Notes: generated from the letters alone by a model not told the origin. Shown: positions 51,932-61,282, counted from the stretch's first letter. The stretch is DNA of 64,000 nucleotides from BRHc4a sp049323755 (GCA_049323755.1 JBMOPE010000041.1:124001-188000), one strand, 5' to 3'. A program made the numbers and translations.

Positions 51932-54016
51932 CTAACCTGATACCACAATTTTACTCAGGTCTGCCAGGGGCAAGGCGAGTACTGCCACACTCTTTAGAAG
52001 GGCCAGCCGGTTATCTCTGACCTTCTCATCTTCCACCATCACCATGACCGCTTCAAAGAATTTATCTACCGGCTCCCTCAAAAGGGCAATCTGCCGAAAT
52101 GCTCCGCTATAGTCTCTTCTGCCGAGAAGAGCACTTACATCCTCCCTTACCCGAAGTAAAGAGTCGTACAGTTCATTTTCGGCGCCATTCTGGAAGAACT
52201 CCGGTGTTACTTCAGTCTGCTGGTATTTTCTTGAAAGGTTATTGGCCCTGTTAAAGGCAGTGATAACGGCATCGAAGGCCTGCTCTCTCTTAAAGTCCGT
52301 CAGGGCTTCCACCCGTTTCAAGACGCTCAGTATATCATCCGCCCCATTGGAAGAAAGAACAGCATCAACAATGTCATAGGCAAAGCCCCGGTCCATTAAA
52401 AGGCCCCTTATTCTCTGCCTGAAAAACTCCTCCAAATCGTTAATGACGGATTCCCTTTCAACTTTTAGCTTCATGCTTTGGCTGAAACCTTCATAAGCCC
52501 GTAAGCATATTTCTCTAATTGAAATGATTAAATTCCCGTCAATAATGATATTGCATATACCCAGAGCCTGGCGCCGCAGGGCATACGGGTCCTGGGATCC
52601 GGTGGGCTGTATACCCACCGCGAAGCACCCCACAAGTGTGTCAAACTTATCGGAAAGGCTTAAAATTCTGCCGGCCGGGCTTGAAGGGAATATGTCCCCG
52701 GCAAACCTCGGGAGATAATGCTCAAATATTGCTTCGGCCACCTTTTGGTCTTCACCGGACCTTATTGCATATTCTCTTCCCATTACTCCCTGCAGTTCGG
52801 GGAATTCGTAAACCATATTGGTTACCAGGTCAGCCTTTGCCAGCATGGCCCCTCTCTTTAAAGTCTTTTGGGTGTCCCCGTCAACATTAAGCATTTCCCC
52901 AATGCCGGAAGCAAGGGCGGCTATTCTTTCCACCTTGTCATATACAGTGCCAAGACTCTCCTGCCAGACAATTTTTTTCAGGTTGGAAACCCTGTCGGCC
53001 AGAGGAGTTTTTAAATCTTCATCCCAGAAAAACGCTGCATCCGCAAGCCTTGCCCGGAGAACTTTTTCATTCCCCGCCCGGACTGTTTCAATGTATTTTT
53101 CAGTGCCGTTGCGTACTGCTATGAACCTGGGCATTAGATTTCCCCCGGCTGTTGTTACCGGGAAGTACCTCTGGTGTTCCTTCATAGGCGTTATCAAAAC
53201 CTCTTTTGGTAGCCGGAGGTACGATGAATCAAAGCTTCCCGCAAAGGCCGCCGGATACTCAACCAGGTTGGTAACCTCGTCAAGAAGGTCTTCATCCATT
53301 TCCACCTGCCCTTTTTCTGCGGCTGCAACCTCAGAAACCTGCTTTAAAATCATTTCTTTCCTTAACTCAGGATCCGCAACCACATAAGCTTCTCCCAGCC
53401 GGTCAAAATACTCGGGGGCGCTATTTAAACTGATGGGCCCGCTGCTAAGGAACCTGTGTCCGTATGTAACCCTGCCCGATTCCAGCCCGGCAAGGCTGAA
53501 ACTTACCACTTCCTCCCCGTACAGGGACATAATCCACTTGATGGGCCTGGCGAATCTGAAATCCAGATCTCCCCATCGCATGGGCTTTGGGAAGCTAAGG
53601 CCGGTTATCAAAGAGACACATAATTCCGGGAGCGCTTCAGCGGCAGGTCTCCCCTCCTCGCTTTTAACAGCAAATACATAATCCACCGGTCCCACTGTCT
53701 TAACAACCAGGTCAGAAATGCTGACCCCCTGGCTCCTGGCAAACCCCTGTACGGCAGGCGTGGGCTCCCCTGCGGCATTATACGCCACCTTAAGGGCAGG
53801 CCCTTTAACTTCCTTCTGGAGGGCTTGCTGGCTCTCAGCCAGACCGCTTATGTAAACAGCCAGGCGCCTCGGTGTTCCTGCGGTTCTTATACTTTCAAAA
53901 TCAATTCTTTTTTCCTTCAATAAAGTCCCGGCCTGCCCAGCCATCTGTTCCAATGCCGGCCCCACAAAGCGGGCGGGCATTTCTTCCATGCCTATTTCAA
54001 GTAATAAATCTCTCAT
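51932..54016 (-). CDS. glyS: Glycyl-tRNA synthetase beta subunit
   Basis: 694 residues, starting MRDLLLEIGMEEMPARFVGP as in bacterial GlyS, with AVYISGLAESQQALQKEVKG, KPMRWGDLDFRFARPIKWIM, PKEVLITPMKEHQRYFPVTT and the C-terminal anticodon-binding region. Part of the alpha2beta2 glycyl-tRNA synthetase. RBS AAGGGAG; four bases after glyQ. Confidence 0.97.
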   Translation of the reverse strand: MRDLLLEIGMEEMPARFVGPALEQMAGQAGTLLKEKRIDFESIRTAGTPRRLAVYISGLAESQQALQKEVKGPALKVAYNAAGEPTPAVQGFARSQGVSISDLVVKTVGPVDYVFAVKSEEGRPAAEALPELCVSLITGLSFPKPMRWGDLDFRFARPIKWIMSLYGEEVVSFSLAGLESGRVTYGHRFLSSGPISLNSAPEYFDRLGEAYVVADPELRKEMILKQVSEVAAAEKGQVEMDEDLLDEVTNLVEYPAAFAGSFDSSYLRLPKEVLITPMKEHQRYFPVTTAGGNLMPRFIAVRNGTEKYIETVRAGNEKVLRARLADAAFFWDEDLKTPLADRVSNLKKIVWQESLGTVYDKVERIAALASGIGEMLNVDGDTQKTLKRGAMLAKADLVTNMVYEFPELQGVMGREYAIRSGEDQKVAEAIFEHYLPRFAGDIFPSSPAGRILSLSDKFDTLVGCFAVGIQPTGSQDPYALRRQALGICNIIIDGNLIISIREICLRAYEGFSQSMKLKVERESVINDLEEFFRQRIRGLLMDRGFAYDIVDAVLSSNGADDILSVLKRVEALTDFKREQAFDAVITAFNRANNLSRKYQQTEVTPEFFQNGAENELYDSLLRVREDVSALLGRRDYSGAFRQIALLREPVDKFFEAVMVMVEDEKVRDNRLALLKSVAVLALPLADLSKIVVSG

Positions 54017-54020
54017 TATA

Positions 54021-54899
54021 TTAAGCTCCCTTCACCTTAAGCAGGGGGTATCCCAGCTTTTCACGCTGCTTAACGTATTCCTCGGCACAGGACCGGGCAA
54101 GATTGCGAACCCGGTGAATAAAGCCGGTCCTTTCGGTGACACTTATGGCTCCCCTGGCATCCAGCAGGTTAAATGTATGGGAACACTTCAGAACATAGTC
54201 GTAGGCCGGAAGCACCAGTCCCTTTTCATTTACACTCAGGGCCTCCCTCTCGAACATATCAAACATCCTAAACAGCATTTCGGTGTCGGCCTCTTCGAAA
54301 TTGTAGCGGGAGTGCTCCACCTCTCCCTGGTGGTGAACATCCCCGTAGCTTATTCCCTCAACCCACTCTATGTCGAAAACACTGTCTTTTTCCTGTATAA
54401 ACATAGCCAGCCTCTCAAGTCCATAAGTTATCTCAGCCGAAACCGGGCGGCAGTCTATACCCCCACACTGCTGGAAGTAGGTAAACTGTGTTACCTCCAT
54501 TCCATCAAGCCAGACCTCCCAACCAAGTCCCCAGGCTCCCAGGGTGGGAGACTCCCAGTTGTCTTCCACAAACCTTATGTCGTGCCTGTCGGGATCAATC
54601 CCTATGGCCCTGAGGCTGTTCAGGTAAATATCAAGCACATCATCGGGGGATGGCTTTAAAATAACCTGGTACTGGTAATAATGCTGAAGGCGGTTAGGGT
54701 TTTCACCGTACCTGCCGTCCGTGGGCCTGCGGGAAGGCTCCACATAGGCCACCCTCCATGGCTCAGGCCCAAGCGCCCTGAGAAAGGTGGCAGGGTTCAT
54801 GGTGCCTGCTCCCTTTTCCACATCATAGGGCTGCTGAATTATGCATTTCTGCCGTGCCCAAAAACCATTAAGAGTCAAAATTAATTCCTGAAAGTTCAA
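54021..54899 (-). CDS. glyQ: Glycyl-tRNA synthetase alpha subunit
   Basis: 292 residues with class II synthetase motifs: NGFWARQKCIIQQPYDVEKG, GAGTMNPATFLRALGPEPW, VEPSRRPTDGRYGENPNRLQ, and GWEVWLDGMEVTQFTYFQQC. It carries the active site of the glycyl-tRNA synthetase. Expression is controlled by the T-box leader upstream. Confidence 0.97.
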   Translation of the reverse strand: MNFQELILTLNGFWARQKCIIQQPYDVEKGAGTMNPATFLRALGPEPWRVAYVEPSRRPTDGRYGENPNRLQHYYQYQVILKPSPDDVLDIYLNSLRAIGIDPDRHDIRFVEDNWESPTLGAWGLGWEVWLDGMEVTQFTYFQQCGGIDCRPVSAEITYGLERLAMFIQEKDSVFDIEWVEGISYGDVHHQGEVEHSRYNFEEADTEMLFRMFDMFEREALSVNEKGLVLPAYDYVLKCSHTFNLLDARGAISVTERTGFIHRVRNLARSCAEEYVKQREKLGYPLLKVKGA

Positions 54900-55034
54900 T
54901 TCCAGTCCTCCTCAAAACTTCTTATTGGGGACATTCCTCTATCGGGGACATTCCTGTCTTCAAAGAAATACCCAGGCTTCAGCAGGTGTGTCCCCTTTCC
55001 TTGTTTGGTGTGTCCCCTTTCCTCATTTCAAATT
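54900..55034. repeat. Facing GGGGACA repeats between T-box and glyQ
   Basis: GGGGACATTCCT occurs twice (54927, 54944) and TGTCCCCTTTCC twice inverted (about 54989, 55011). These sit in the glyQS 5' UTR after the T-box terminator and could fold into a hairpin. Confidence 0.6.
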
Positions 55035-55240
55035 AAAAAACCTCCCGCCCCGGACTATGCCCAGGGACGGGAGGTATTTCCCGCGGTTCCACCCTGATTG
55101 ACCGCCCCGCCGGGGGCAGCCCACCTCATAAGTAGAGGTTCAGGAATTCCCTTCACACAGCCTGTTTTACCGGCTCGCACCATGCCCGGCTCTCTTGGAA
55201 AACTCCACTGCGCTACTCTTTTCCGTCATCACCATGTATT
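55035..55240 (-). promoter_or_regulatory. T-box riboswitch (glycine) upstream of glyQS
   Basis: On the minus strand AGGGTGGAACCGCGGG (55080-55096) is the T-box antiterminator sequence. It is followed by a terminator CCTCCCGTCCCTGGG...CGGGAGG plus T-run (55035-55076). The upstream 140 bases contain the expected Stem I elements (AGAGAGCCGGGCATGGTGCG). Uncharged tRNA-Gly binding would stabilise the antiterminator and switch on glyQS. I did not resolve the specifier codon with certainty. Confidence 0.9.
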
Positions 55241-55290
55241 TTGTTATACTTTTAATAATTTATCATTACCAGAAATGGTAGTCAAGGTAT

Positions 55291-55545
55291 CTAGCGCACA
55301 TTCCTGCCTGCTCCTGGCACTCCCCTGCGGGTTCTCCTTCTCCTCTTGCCTTCGTCCCAGAGACCTGCCCCTCTTTTTATGCTGTCAAACCATGACCTGA
55401 TATTTTTTGCTGCGTCGTTACTTTCAGATTTTACCCTTGCCGACATATCCTTGGCGGTGTCCCTAATCTCAGTTTTTGCCGCACCTAATACATCCTGTGC
55501 AGCATCTGTGCTTTTATCTTTTACAATCCACCCTACTTCCCCCAC
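55291..55545 (-). CDS. Small LEA-like amphipathic protein
   Basis: 84 residues from GTG; core STDAAQDVLGAAKTEIRDTA then AKDMSARVKSESNDAAKNIR resembles the 11-residue amphipathic repeats of LEA/YtxH-like stress proteins, and ends in an Arg-rich tail. The frame is open further upstream (GGLKEQVADSVG), so the true start may lie before 55545. Same strand as the DUF4342 gene. Confidence 0.45.
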   Translation of the reverse strand: MGEVGWIVKDKSTDAAQDVLGAAKTEIRDTAKDMSARVKSESNDAAKNIRSWFDSIKRGAGLWDEGKRRRRTRRGVPGAGRNVR

Positions 55546-55587
55546 AGAGTCTGCAACCTGTTCCTTAAGTCCGCCTAACTCCCCGGG

Positions 55588-55619
55588 GAGAGGCCCTTCA
55601 GCGGTTTCAGGGCCTCTCC
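55588..55619 (-). terminator. Hairpin after the DUF4342 gene
   Basis: GAGAGGCCCT/AGGGCCTCTC perfect 10-bp arms right after the stop at 55620; T-run weak. Confidence 0.55.
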
Positions 55620-56042
55620 CTACGTAGGGCCCGATCTCATTGCCCCGTCCCCGGCATTGTTATCGCCCCTGTCAATTTCAAGGGTATATTTGTTTGCCAT
55701 TGCCGCAACGCCTCCGAGGGCACCCAGTATGGCAAGCTCGCTGCTGGCAAGGGCCCCCAGTATGCCAAGGGCACCGACGGATGCCGGCAGTTCCACTACC
55801 GTTCTGTCTCCCTTTTTAACCCTGATTTTGGTTTCACGGCCCCTTTCAAATATTCCTTTTATGTGGCCCATGAATTCCTGACTTGTGTTATGCATCTTTT
55901 CGCTAAACCGGTCTTCATTTTCCTCAAGGTATATAAGCGCCTGAACAACATCTCCACCGGCGGCCTCCAGGGCGCTCCTGGCCTCCCTGTATCCCACACC
56001 GGTTCTGGAACGTATAAGGTCTATCTTTTCCAGTTCATCCAT
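55620..56042 (-). CDS. DUF4342 protein with UBA/TS-N-like domain
   Basis: 140 residues from ATG 56042 (RBS AAAGGAGGT). N-terminal DLIRSRTGVGYREARSALEA followed by GGDVVQALIYLEE is a UBA/TS-N helical fold as in EF-Ts; the centre has KIRVKKGDRTVVELPAS, and a hydrophobic segment ASVGALGILGALASSELAIL suggests a membrane hairpin. This is the DUF4342 architecture; function unknown. Confidence 0.85.
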   Translation of the reverse strand: MDELEKIDLIRSRTGVGYREARSALEAAGGDVVQALIYLEENEDRFSEKMHNTSQEFMGHIKGIFERGRETKIRVKKGDRTVVELPASVGALGILGALASSELAILGALGGVAAMANKYTLEIDRGDNNAGDGAMRSGPT

Positions 56043-56205
56043 TGAAGGGCTACCTCCTTTTAGACAAAATATTTCCATTACAGATACCTGTAATTATTTA
56101 ACCCTTCAAAGGAAAAAATTATTCATTTTCCTTCTATTATAAGCTGACCTTTACATAAAGAATTACTAATTGACATCAATTGGGGGGGTATGCATGATTG
56201 AAGCG

Positions 56206-56958
56206 CTATAGATCAGTAGTACCCACCAACTCCACGAACCTGGCTGACTTAATATTCTTTTCAAGCTGGTATTCAATAAATTTTTTCATTATAGCCTTAA
56301 TTTCCCTTCCTGCGCGGGGGTCCGTCTTAATCTGATAAATCCTTTCCATATCCCACCTCAGGAGCGCCTTTAGTGTTTCAAGGGACCCTCTGCCCAATGC
56401 CAGGACGTCATTTACCCCGGTGCTGCATTCGTTACAAATAATACCGCCCTGCCCCGGTGAAAACCAAATCTCTCCATTACCTGCGGGAGAACCACAAAAA
56501 ACACAGGCATCAAGGCCAGGGCGATATCCCAGATTTGACATCAGTTTAATTTCAAAAGCCCTACACGTGCTTATGTCACAGTCCCGGCCAAGCATGTGAA
56601 AAGCACCCAGCATCAGTTCAAAAACAGCAGTATTAGGGTCACCATCCAGGGTAAAAGCGTCAACCAGCTCACAAAAATAGCTGGCTCCGGCAAGACCCTC
56701 CAGGCTTTTCCTCAAAGCAGGGAAAATTTCTAACCCCTCACCCTGGCTGACGGAATCAATATCCTTCCCCTTTTTTAACAGGAGCCTTGAATAACTGAAA
56801 GGCTGCACAGCACCACGCTTTCTGCTGGCGGGTTTTTCAACCCCGTAGGCCATTGCCCTTGTTTTCCCCATTTGCCTGGTATAAAGGGTTAGCACCCTGT
56901 CCGCTTCTTTAGTTCTGGCGGACTTTAAAATTATGGCATCCACCATAAAATCTCTCAT
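56206..56958 (-). CDS. recO: DNA repair protein RecO
   Basis: 250 residues from ATG 56958 (GGGGAGAATACC); a longer start at 57003 also has a plausible RBS. OB-fold N-terminus MVDAIILKSARTKEADRVLT and LYTRQMGKTRAMAYGVEKPA, then helical domain and zinc finger CVFCGSPAGNGEIWFSPGQG, GIICNECS. RecO loads RecA with RecR on SSB-coated DNA. Standard neighbour of era/ybeY blocks in Firmicutes. Confidence 0.93.
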   Translation of the reverse strand: MRDFMVDAIILKSARTKEADRVLTLYTRQMGKTRAMAYGVEKPASRKRGAVQPFSYSRLLLKKGKDIDSVSQGEGLEIFPALRKSLEGLAGASYFCELVDAFTLDGDPNTAVFELMLGAFHMLGRDCDISTCRAFEIKLMSNLGYRPGLDACVFCGSPAGNGEIWFSPGQGGIICNECSTGVNDVLALGRGSLETLKALLRWDMERIYQIKTDPRAGREIKAIMKKFIEYQLEKNIKSARFVELVGTTDL

Positions 56959-57049
56959 GGTATTCTCCCCGTATATTGCTGTTACAATTAATTCTTCGGC
57001 CATAAGAAAGGCTCCTTCATTTATTTCTTAAGTATTATTTCGGGTCCGG

Positions 57050-57122
57050 AAATGGGAATTAGGAATTGGGAAATGGGAATCAATCCCCAACCCCAATTCC
57101 TAATTCCTAATTCCTAATTCCC
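57050..57122. repeat. Facing GGGAATT/AATTCCC arrays
   Basis: AATGGGAATTAGGAATTGGG then its inverse CCCCAATTCCTAATTCC, TAATTCCTAATTCCCG, with about 10 bases between. Would form an imperfect hairpin. Confidence 0.75.
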
Positions 57123-57128
57123 GATCTA

Positions 57129-57608
57129 TTATCTGGCTGTAGGCGACAGGCGGTCTCTCAGTTCATCTATTTCTTTCTGAAAGCTGTCCGCCGGCCTGCC
57201 CTCAGCTATACCCCGGCTGATGCGGACAAGCCTTGAGTTCAGCTCAGGATCGGTGGTTACCAGCACATTTTTGATAAGATTGTTTTGATTCTTTATAACT
57301 TTGCCAACCTCGGCCTTTACTGCATTTTCATCCGCCCCGGGCTTAAGATTAAGGCCTACAAGAGCAGTATTAAAGGTGAGAACCACCGTGGAGCTTTCAA
57401 CTCCCTGGACTTTACTAGCCTCCCGGGCAAGCCCGTCGGTCATCCTGGTCATTTCATTGGGATTGGTGGGAAGACGGGATGGCTCCTGAGCTGTGGGACC
57501 CGGCTGAGTATCCTGGGGCTGTGGTTTTCTTTGGGCAGGGCACCCTGTGACTGCCAGTAAAACAAATACTGCCAGTATTAAAAAGGACAAAAACTTTTTC
57601 TTTTGCAC
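57129..57608 (-). CDS. YhcN/YlaJ-type sporulation lipoprotein
   Basis: 159 residues from GTG 57608 (RBS GGGAGG). Lipoprotein signal LSFLILAVFVLLAVTGC with lipobox Cys, a Pro/Gln-rich linker, then a YhcN/YlaJ-like domain: MTDGLAREASKVQGVESSTV, VLTFNTALVGLNLKPG, KNVLVTTDPELNSRLVRISR. The family is found in spore-formers and localises to forespore membranes; role unclear. The longer frame to 57809 crosses repeat sequence and is rejected. Confidence 0.88.
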   Translation of the reverse strand: MQKKKFLSFLILAVFVLLAVTGCPAQRKPQPQDTQPGPTAQEPSRLPTNPNEMTRMTDGLAREASKVQGVESSTVVLTFNTALVGLNLKPGADENAVKAEVGKVIKNQNNLIKNVLVTTDPELNSRLVRISRGIAEGRPADSFQKEIDELRDRLSPTAR

Positions 57609-57750
57609 CTGTTCACCTCCCTCCCGAATAACTATGCTACGAGCATTAGTATTTTCAGGAAAGACAGGGTATATGTACATGTTCTTTTCTTTTTTGAGAT
57701 TAGAGGATAAAATATAACAAACTTTGGCTAATTCTGAATGAATATAAGGT

Positions 57751-58105
57751 CGGGAGACAGGAGACAGAATACAGGAGACAGGAGTTATACGTGCTGTACT
57801 CTGGAGCAAAACATTTTGCCCACAAGCACTGGTCCTTTTAAAACCACAGAGGACACAAAGGTTTTTAAGCTCTACGTAAAAGCTTTAAAGGTTTGTAATG
57901 CAAAAAGATAAACTTCTCTATTTTCTACTAGTTTTCAGACCTGAGAGTAATACCTGAGAGCTAATTCTCTGTGATCTCTGTGTCCTCTGTGGTTCATAAA
58001 AAGACATTCATTATTTCAGGAGTTTTTTACCAGACACCGAGGATTACATATGAAAATGCCTGGCCATTCTGTCTCCTGTCTACTGTCTCCTGTCTCTTGA
58101 CAGAA
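57751..58105. repeat. Nested inverted repeats enclosing the second copy of the 190-bp element
   Basis: Outer arms GAGACAGGAGACAGAATACA (57751-57786) and CTGTCTCCTGTCTACTGTCT (58062-58100) enclose the dispersed element at 57831-58010, an inverted copy of 29762-29951. Its ends carry AAACCACAGAGGACACA and TGTCCTCTGTGGTTCATAAA. Confidence 0.8.
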
Positions 58106-58143
58106 AGTCCATATCAGTATTAGCCGTTAGGGAGAATGTTTTA

Positions 58144-58698
58144 ATGCGAATAATGTTGGGGATAACGGGGGCTTCAGGGGCGGCCTACGGGCTTTCGTTA
58201 CTGGAGGAATTGAGCAGGCTGGAAATTGAAACCCACCTGATAGTAAGCAGGTGGGCCAGGCAGACTATTATTACAGAAACAGATTACACCTATGATCAGG
58301 TAGCCTCTCTGGCCGGCAAAGTATATGAAGCAGACGAAATGACTGCGGGACCTGCCAGCGGTTCCTTTATCCACCAGGGAATGATCATAGCTCCCTGCAG
58401 CATGAAAACCCTGGCGGCAATAGCCTCCGGCTATACAGACAACCTTATAACAAGGGCAGCCGATGTTACCATAAAAGAAAGGCGTCCCCTGGTGCTTTTA
58501 GTAAGGGAAACGCCTTTAAATCCTATTCACCTTGAAAATATGCTTAAACTGGCCAGGCTGGGAGTTATCATAATGCCCCCGGTACCTGCTCTGTACACCC
58601 GCCCGGCCAGCATTCAGGACATACTGAGGCACACCACCGGCAGAGTCCTAGATATTATTGGGGTTGAAAACAATCTGTCACACCGGTGGGGAAGCTGA
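58144..58698 (+). CDS. ubiX: Flavin prenyltransferase UbiX
   Basis: 184 residues with the UbiX pattern: RIMLGITGASGAAYGLSLLE, VSRWARQTIITETDYTYDQV, SGSFIHQGMIIAPCSMKTLA, RAADVTIKERRPLVLLVRET and LNPIHLENMLKLARLGVIIM. It makes prenyl-FMN for UbiD decarboxylases; no ubiD is in the window. It is the only plus-strand gene between 30 kb and the end of the window and is flanked by repeat regions on both sides. Confidence 0.95.
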   Translation: MRIMLGITGASGAAYGLSLLEELSRLEIETHLIVSRWARQTIITETDYTYDQVASLAGKVYEADEMTAGPASGSFIHQGMIIAPCSMKTLAAIASGYTDNLITRAADVTIKERRPLVLLVRETPLNPIHLENMLKLARLGVIIMPPVPALYTRPASIQDILRHTTGRVLDIIGVENNLSHRWGS

Positions 58699-58707
58699 AC
58701 CGCCGTA

Positions 58708-58885
58708 GGCGGTGGAATTCAGAATCCAGAATGAAATAATTGCATTTCTGCAAGCCCTTTAACAAAAGAACTGCTTTAAACGAGCAGCTCTTTTAACTAT
58801 TACAGTCCAACATTTTTTTCTTAAATATAGCTAAAGGTAAATCATGCAAAAAACTTCTGAATTCTGAATTCTTTATTCTGACCGG
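58708..58885. repeat. Facing AGAATTC microrepeats after ubiX
   Basis: GGAATTCAGAATCCAGAATG (58712) and TTCTGAATTCTGAATTCTTT, ATTCTGACCGG (58855-58884), with a hairpin AGCTGCTC-like (AAAGAACTGC...GCAGCTCTTTT) near 58765-58795 that may terminate ubiX. Confidence 0.6.
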
Positions 58886-58905
58886 AAAGAAATACCCCTA
58901 AGCAA

Positions 58906-59880
58906 TCAAATCCATTTTTTCAGGCGGAACACAAAGAACATCCACAGCGACACCCCAAGAAGCCCTACGGTTATTGACAGGGTGGAAGCAAACGACCCCT
59001 GGGCAGGAAGCGGCACATTCATTCCAAAAAAGCCCGTCAAAAATGTCAGGGGCATGAATATTGTTGATATAACCGTAAGAATACGCATGGTTTCGTTTGT
59101 CCTGGCGCTGATAATGGAGTCATAAGTGGCCAGTGCCCCGTCCACAAGGTCTCTGAAGCTGTCAATGGAGTCAATTATTCGCTCAATATGGTCTACCAGA
59201 TCAAGGTAGTAGGGAATATTATCCTCACTTATTTTAAATACATAGCGACCATTGCCCGAAGTAAAAATTCTTTTCTGGGGAAGTATGGCCCTTCTCATTG
59301 CCAGGGTTGTCCGCTTAAGACTTAGGAACTCTTCGGTAACCTCCCTGGTGGGCTCACTGTAAAGGTCGTCCTCCAGCTCCTCTACCCGCTCGTTAATGCG
59401 GTTCAAAACCGGAAAATACATGTCGGTAATGCCATCAAGTATGGAATATAGAAAGAAGTCCGGCCCCTTTCGCATAACTTCCTGGCGGTTGTTGGAAAGG
59501 CAGTCCTTTGCGATTTTACCAAGGGTTGGCAGAGTCCGCTTGTGCAGGGTGACAACATAGTTGTTGCCAAGGTACACATTAAGCTGCTCCAGGGAAATCT
59601 CCTCGTCACTTTCCTCCTCGTATCTTAAGGCATGCAAAGTAAAGAAGTAGTAATCCTCATAGTTGTCTACCTTGGCCCGCGGGCTGTAGTGCAGGCAGTC
59701 TTCGACGGACAGAGGGTGAAAACCGAAAATGCCTGCAACCCTGTTTGCCTCGGCTTCGGTAAAATTAAAAAGGTCAACCCATAAAAGGCTCTCTTTATCG
59801 GCAAGTAAATCCTTTTTTGTGAGATCAATGTCATGTGTTATCCTGCCTAAAGAAGAATCAAAAAAATATGTCTTAATCAC
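58906..59880 (-). CDS. corA: CorA-type magnesium transporter
   Basis: 324 residues from GTG 59880 (GGAGGTGAGG just upstream; the first GTG at 59889 lies inside that RBS). Long cytosolic funnel domain and two C-terminal membrane helices with the filter motif FFGMNVP (GMN). HPLSVEDCLHYSPRAKVDNY and EDYYFFTLHALRYEEE are typical CorA sequences. Pentameric Mg2+ channel. The M-box leader upstream supports Mg2+ as the regulated ion. Confidence 0.95.
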   Translation of the reverse strand: MIKTYFFDSSLGRITHDIDLTKKDLLADKESLLWVDLFNFTEAEANRVAGIFGFHPLSVEDCLHYSPRAKVDNYEDYYFFTLHALRYEEESDEEISLEQLNVYLGNNYVVTLHKRTLPTLGKIAKDCLSNNRQEVMRKGPDFFLYSILDGITDMYFPVLNRINERVEELEDDLYSEPTREVTEEFLSLKRTTLAMRRAILPQKRIFTSGNGRYVFKISEDNIPYYLDLVDHIERIIDSIDSFRDLVDGALATYDSIISARTNETMRILTVISTIFMPLTFLTGFFGMNVPLPAQGSFASTLSITVGLLGVSLWMFFVFRLKKWI

Positions 59881-59931
59881 CAGCCTCACCTCCAGGGCAG
59901 TACTATTTAAGTAAGCATACCCCGCACCTAT

Positions 59932-60009
59932 TTACCGAATGCCTCCGATTAAAAGGTGCAGGATGGATTTATTCAGTTGTAAAAATCTTCGTCGATAATG
60001 GTCATCCAT
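59932..60009 (-). CDS. Possible leader peptide between M-box and corA
   Basis: 25 codons (MDDHYRRRFLQLNKSILHLL then IGGIR) from ATG 60009, seven bases after GGGGGG. An overlapping frame from 60005 reads MTIIDEDFYN. It lies after the M-box terminator and ends about 50 bases before corA. Leader ORFs upstream of Mg transporters are known in enterobacteria (mgtL, corL); this one is only a candidate. Confidence 0.3.
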   Translation of the reverse strand: MDDHYRRRFLQLNKSILHLLIGGIR

Positions 60010-60049
60010 CCAATCACCCCCCGGATAGGACTGGTTAAAGCTTTTTGAT

Positions 60050-60280
60050 AAAACAAAAAACCTGCGCGCAAATAGAAGGACACAGGCTTTTACATAAAAA
60101 AGTCCGCCTTCTTCACTCGTACAAGCTTTGGCACTGCACAGCTAGGGGGTATTAAACACCCAGCCGCATTAAGTAAAACCTTAAGCCGGTAGTACCTGTT
60201 AACCCGTTACCGTCTCTCGACGTTTCCGGGCAGCGGCATATGTCTGAGCAGAAGCCTCACCTAACGAAGATGACTCATAT
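60050..60280 (-). promoter_or_regulatory. M-box (ykoK) magnesium riboswitch
   Basis: The minus strand contains the M-box core CTTCGTTAGGTGAGGCTTCT, CATATGCCGCTGCCCGGAAA, and CGTCGAGAGACGGTAACGGG. About 150 bases later comes a hairpin CCTGTG/CGCAGG followed by a T-run (60050-60060). High Mg2+ favours the compact aptamer and the terminator, shutting off corA, whose start lies about 170 bases downstream. Confidence 0.88.
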
Positions 60281-60339
60281 ATTATTCCATGACTAGAATA
60301 GCACATTGGCTGTTTCAAGACAAGCCGAATATTTCAGGG

Positions 60340-61242
60340 CTATTCGGACAAATAGCCGAAGTTTTTCAGATAGTTCTCCTTGTTGCGCCAGTCGGATTTT
60401 ACCTTCACCCAAAGCTCCAGGTAAAACCGCGATCCAAATAGTGCTTCCATCTCTTCCCTTGCCCTTTTGCCAACTTCCTTGAGCATGCCCCCGTTTTTAC
60501 CGATAAGTATCCCTTTCTGGGATTCCCTCTCGGTGTATATTACAGCCCTTATAGCCACTACATCGTTTGGCCGCCTGTTGATTTCCTCCACATCCACCGT
60601 TACGGCGTGAGGGATTTCCTGTGAGGTAAGGTGAAGCACCTTCTCCCTGATTATTTCCGACATTATAAAGCTTTCAGGCTTATCAGTAATCATATTTTCA
60701 GGGTAGTACCTTGGCCCTTCAGGCAGATAGCCTAATAATGTATCTACCAGCCGGTCTGTATTATCTCCGCTAAGTGCTGAAACAGGTATAATTTCTTTAA
60801 AGTCATACAGATGCCTGAAGCTCTCTATATATGACAGAAGGTCCCCCTTGTTCACAAGGTCTATCTTGTTAAGGACAAGAATAACCGGCGTCCTGACATT
60901 ATTGCCAAACTGCTCTATTATGTATTTATCACCTATTCCAGGTTCCTGAGCCTCGGTAAGAAACATTATTACATCGACTTCTTTCAGAGCACTCAGAGCC
61001 AGGTCCACCATGTGCTCTCCCAGCCTGTGCTTGGGCTTGTGAATGCCTGGAGTGTCCAGAAAGACTACCTGTGCGTTATTCCTGTTTAATACCGAATGAA
61101 TCTTGTGCCTTGTGGTCTGCGGCTTGTCCGACATAATGGCCACCTTTTGCCCCACAAGACGGTTCACCAGTGTGGACTTGCCTACATTAGGCCTTCCCAC
61201 GATAGCCACAAATCCGGATTTAAACTTTTCGTCCGAAGCCAA
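60340..61242 (-). CDS. era: GTPase Era
   Basis: 300 residues: G1 GRPNVGKSTLVNRLVGQKVA, effector KPQTTRHKI, G3 DTPGIHKPKHRLGEHMVD, G4 NKIDL, and a C-terminal KH domain with GILIGKNGGMLKEVGKRARE. Era binds 16S rRNA in 30S maturation. TTG start after GAGGTGAATGATAT. Follows cdd on the same strand. Confidence 0.97.
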   Translation of the reverse strand: MASDEKFKSGFVAIVGRPNVGKSTLVNRLVGQKVAIMSDKPQTTRHKIHSVLNRNNAQVVFLDTPGIHKPKHRLGEHMVDLALSALKEVDVIMFLTEAQEPGIGDKYIIEQFGNNVRTPVILVLNKIDLVNKGDLLSYIESFRHLYDFKEIIPVSALSGDNTDRLVDTLLGYLPEGPRYYPENMITDKPESFIMSEIIREKVLHLTSQEIPHAVTVDVEEINRRPNDVVAIRAVIYTERESQKGILIGKNGGMLKEVGKRAREEMEALFGSRFYLELWVKVKSDWRNKENYLKNFGYLSE

Positions 61243-61282
61243 ATATCATTCACCTCATCTGGTATTAAGCATGTTTTACGGG

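Noticed and set aside
55098..55400. Plus-strand ORF across the T-box
   Set aside because: Lies on the opposite strand of a well-supported riboswitch and lacks an RBS.
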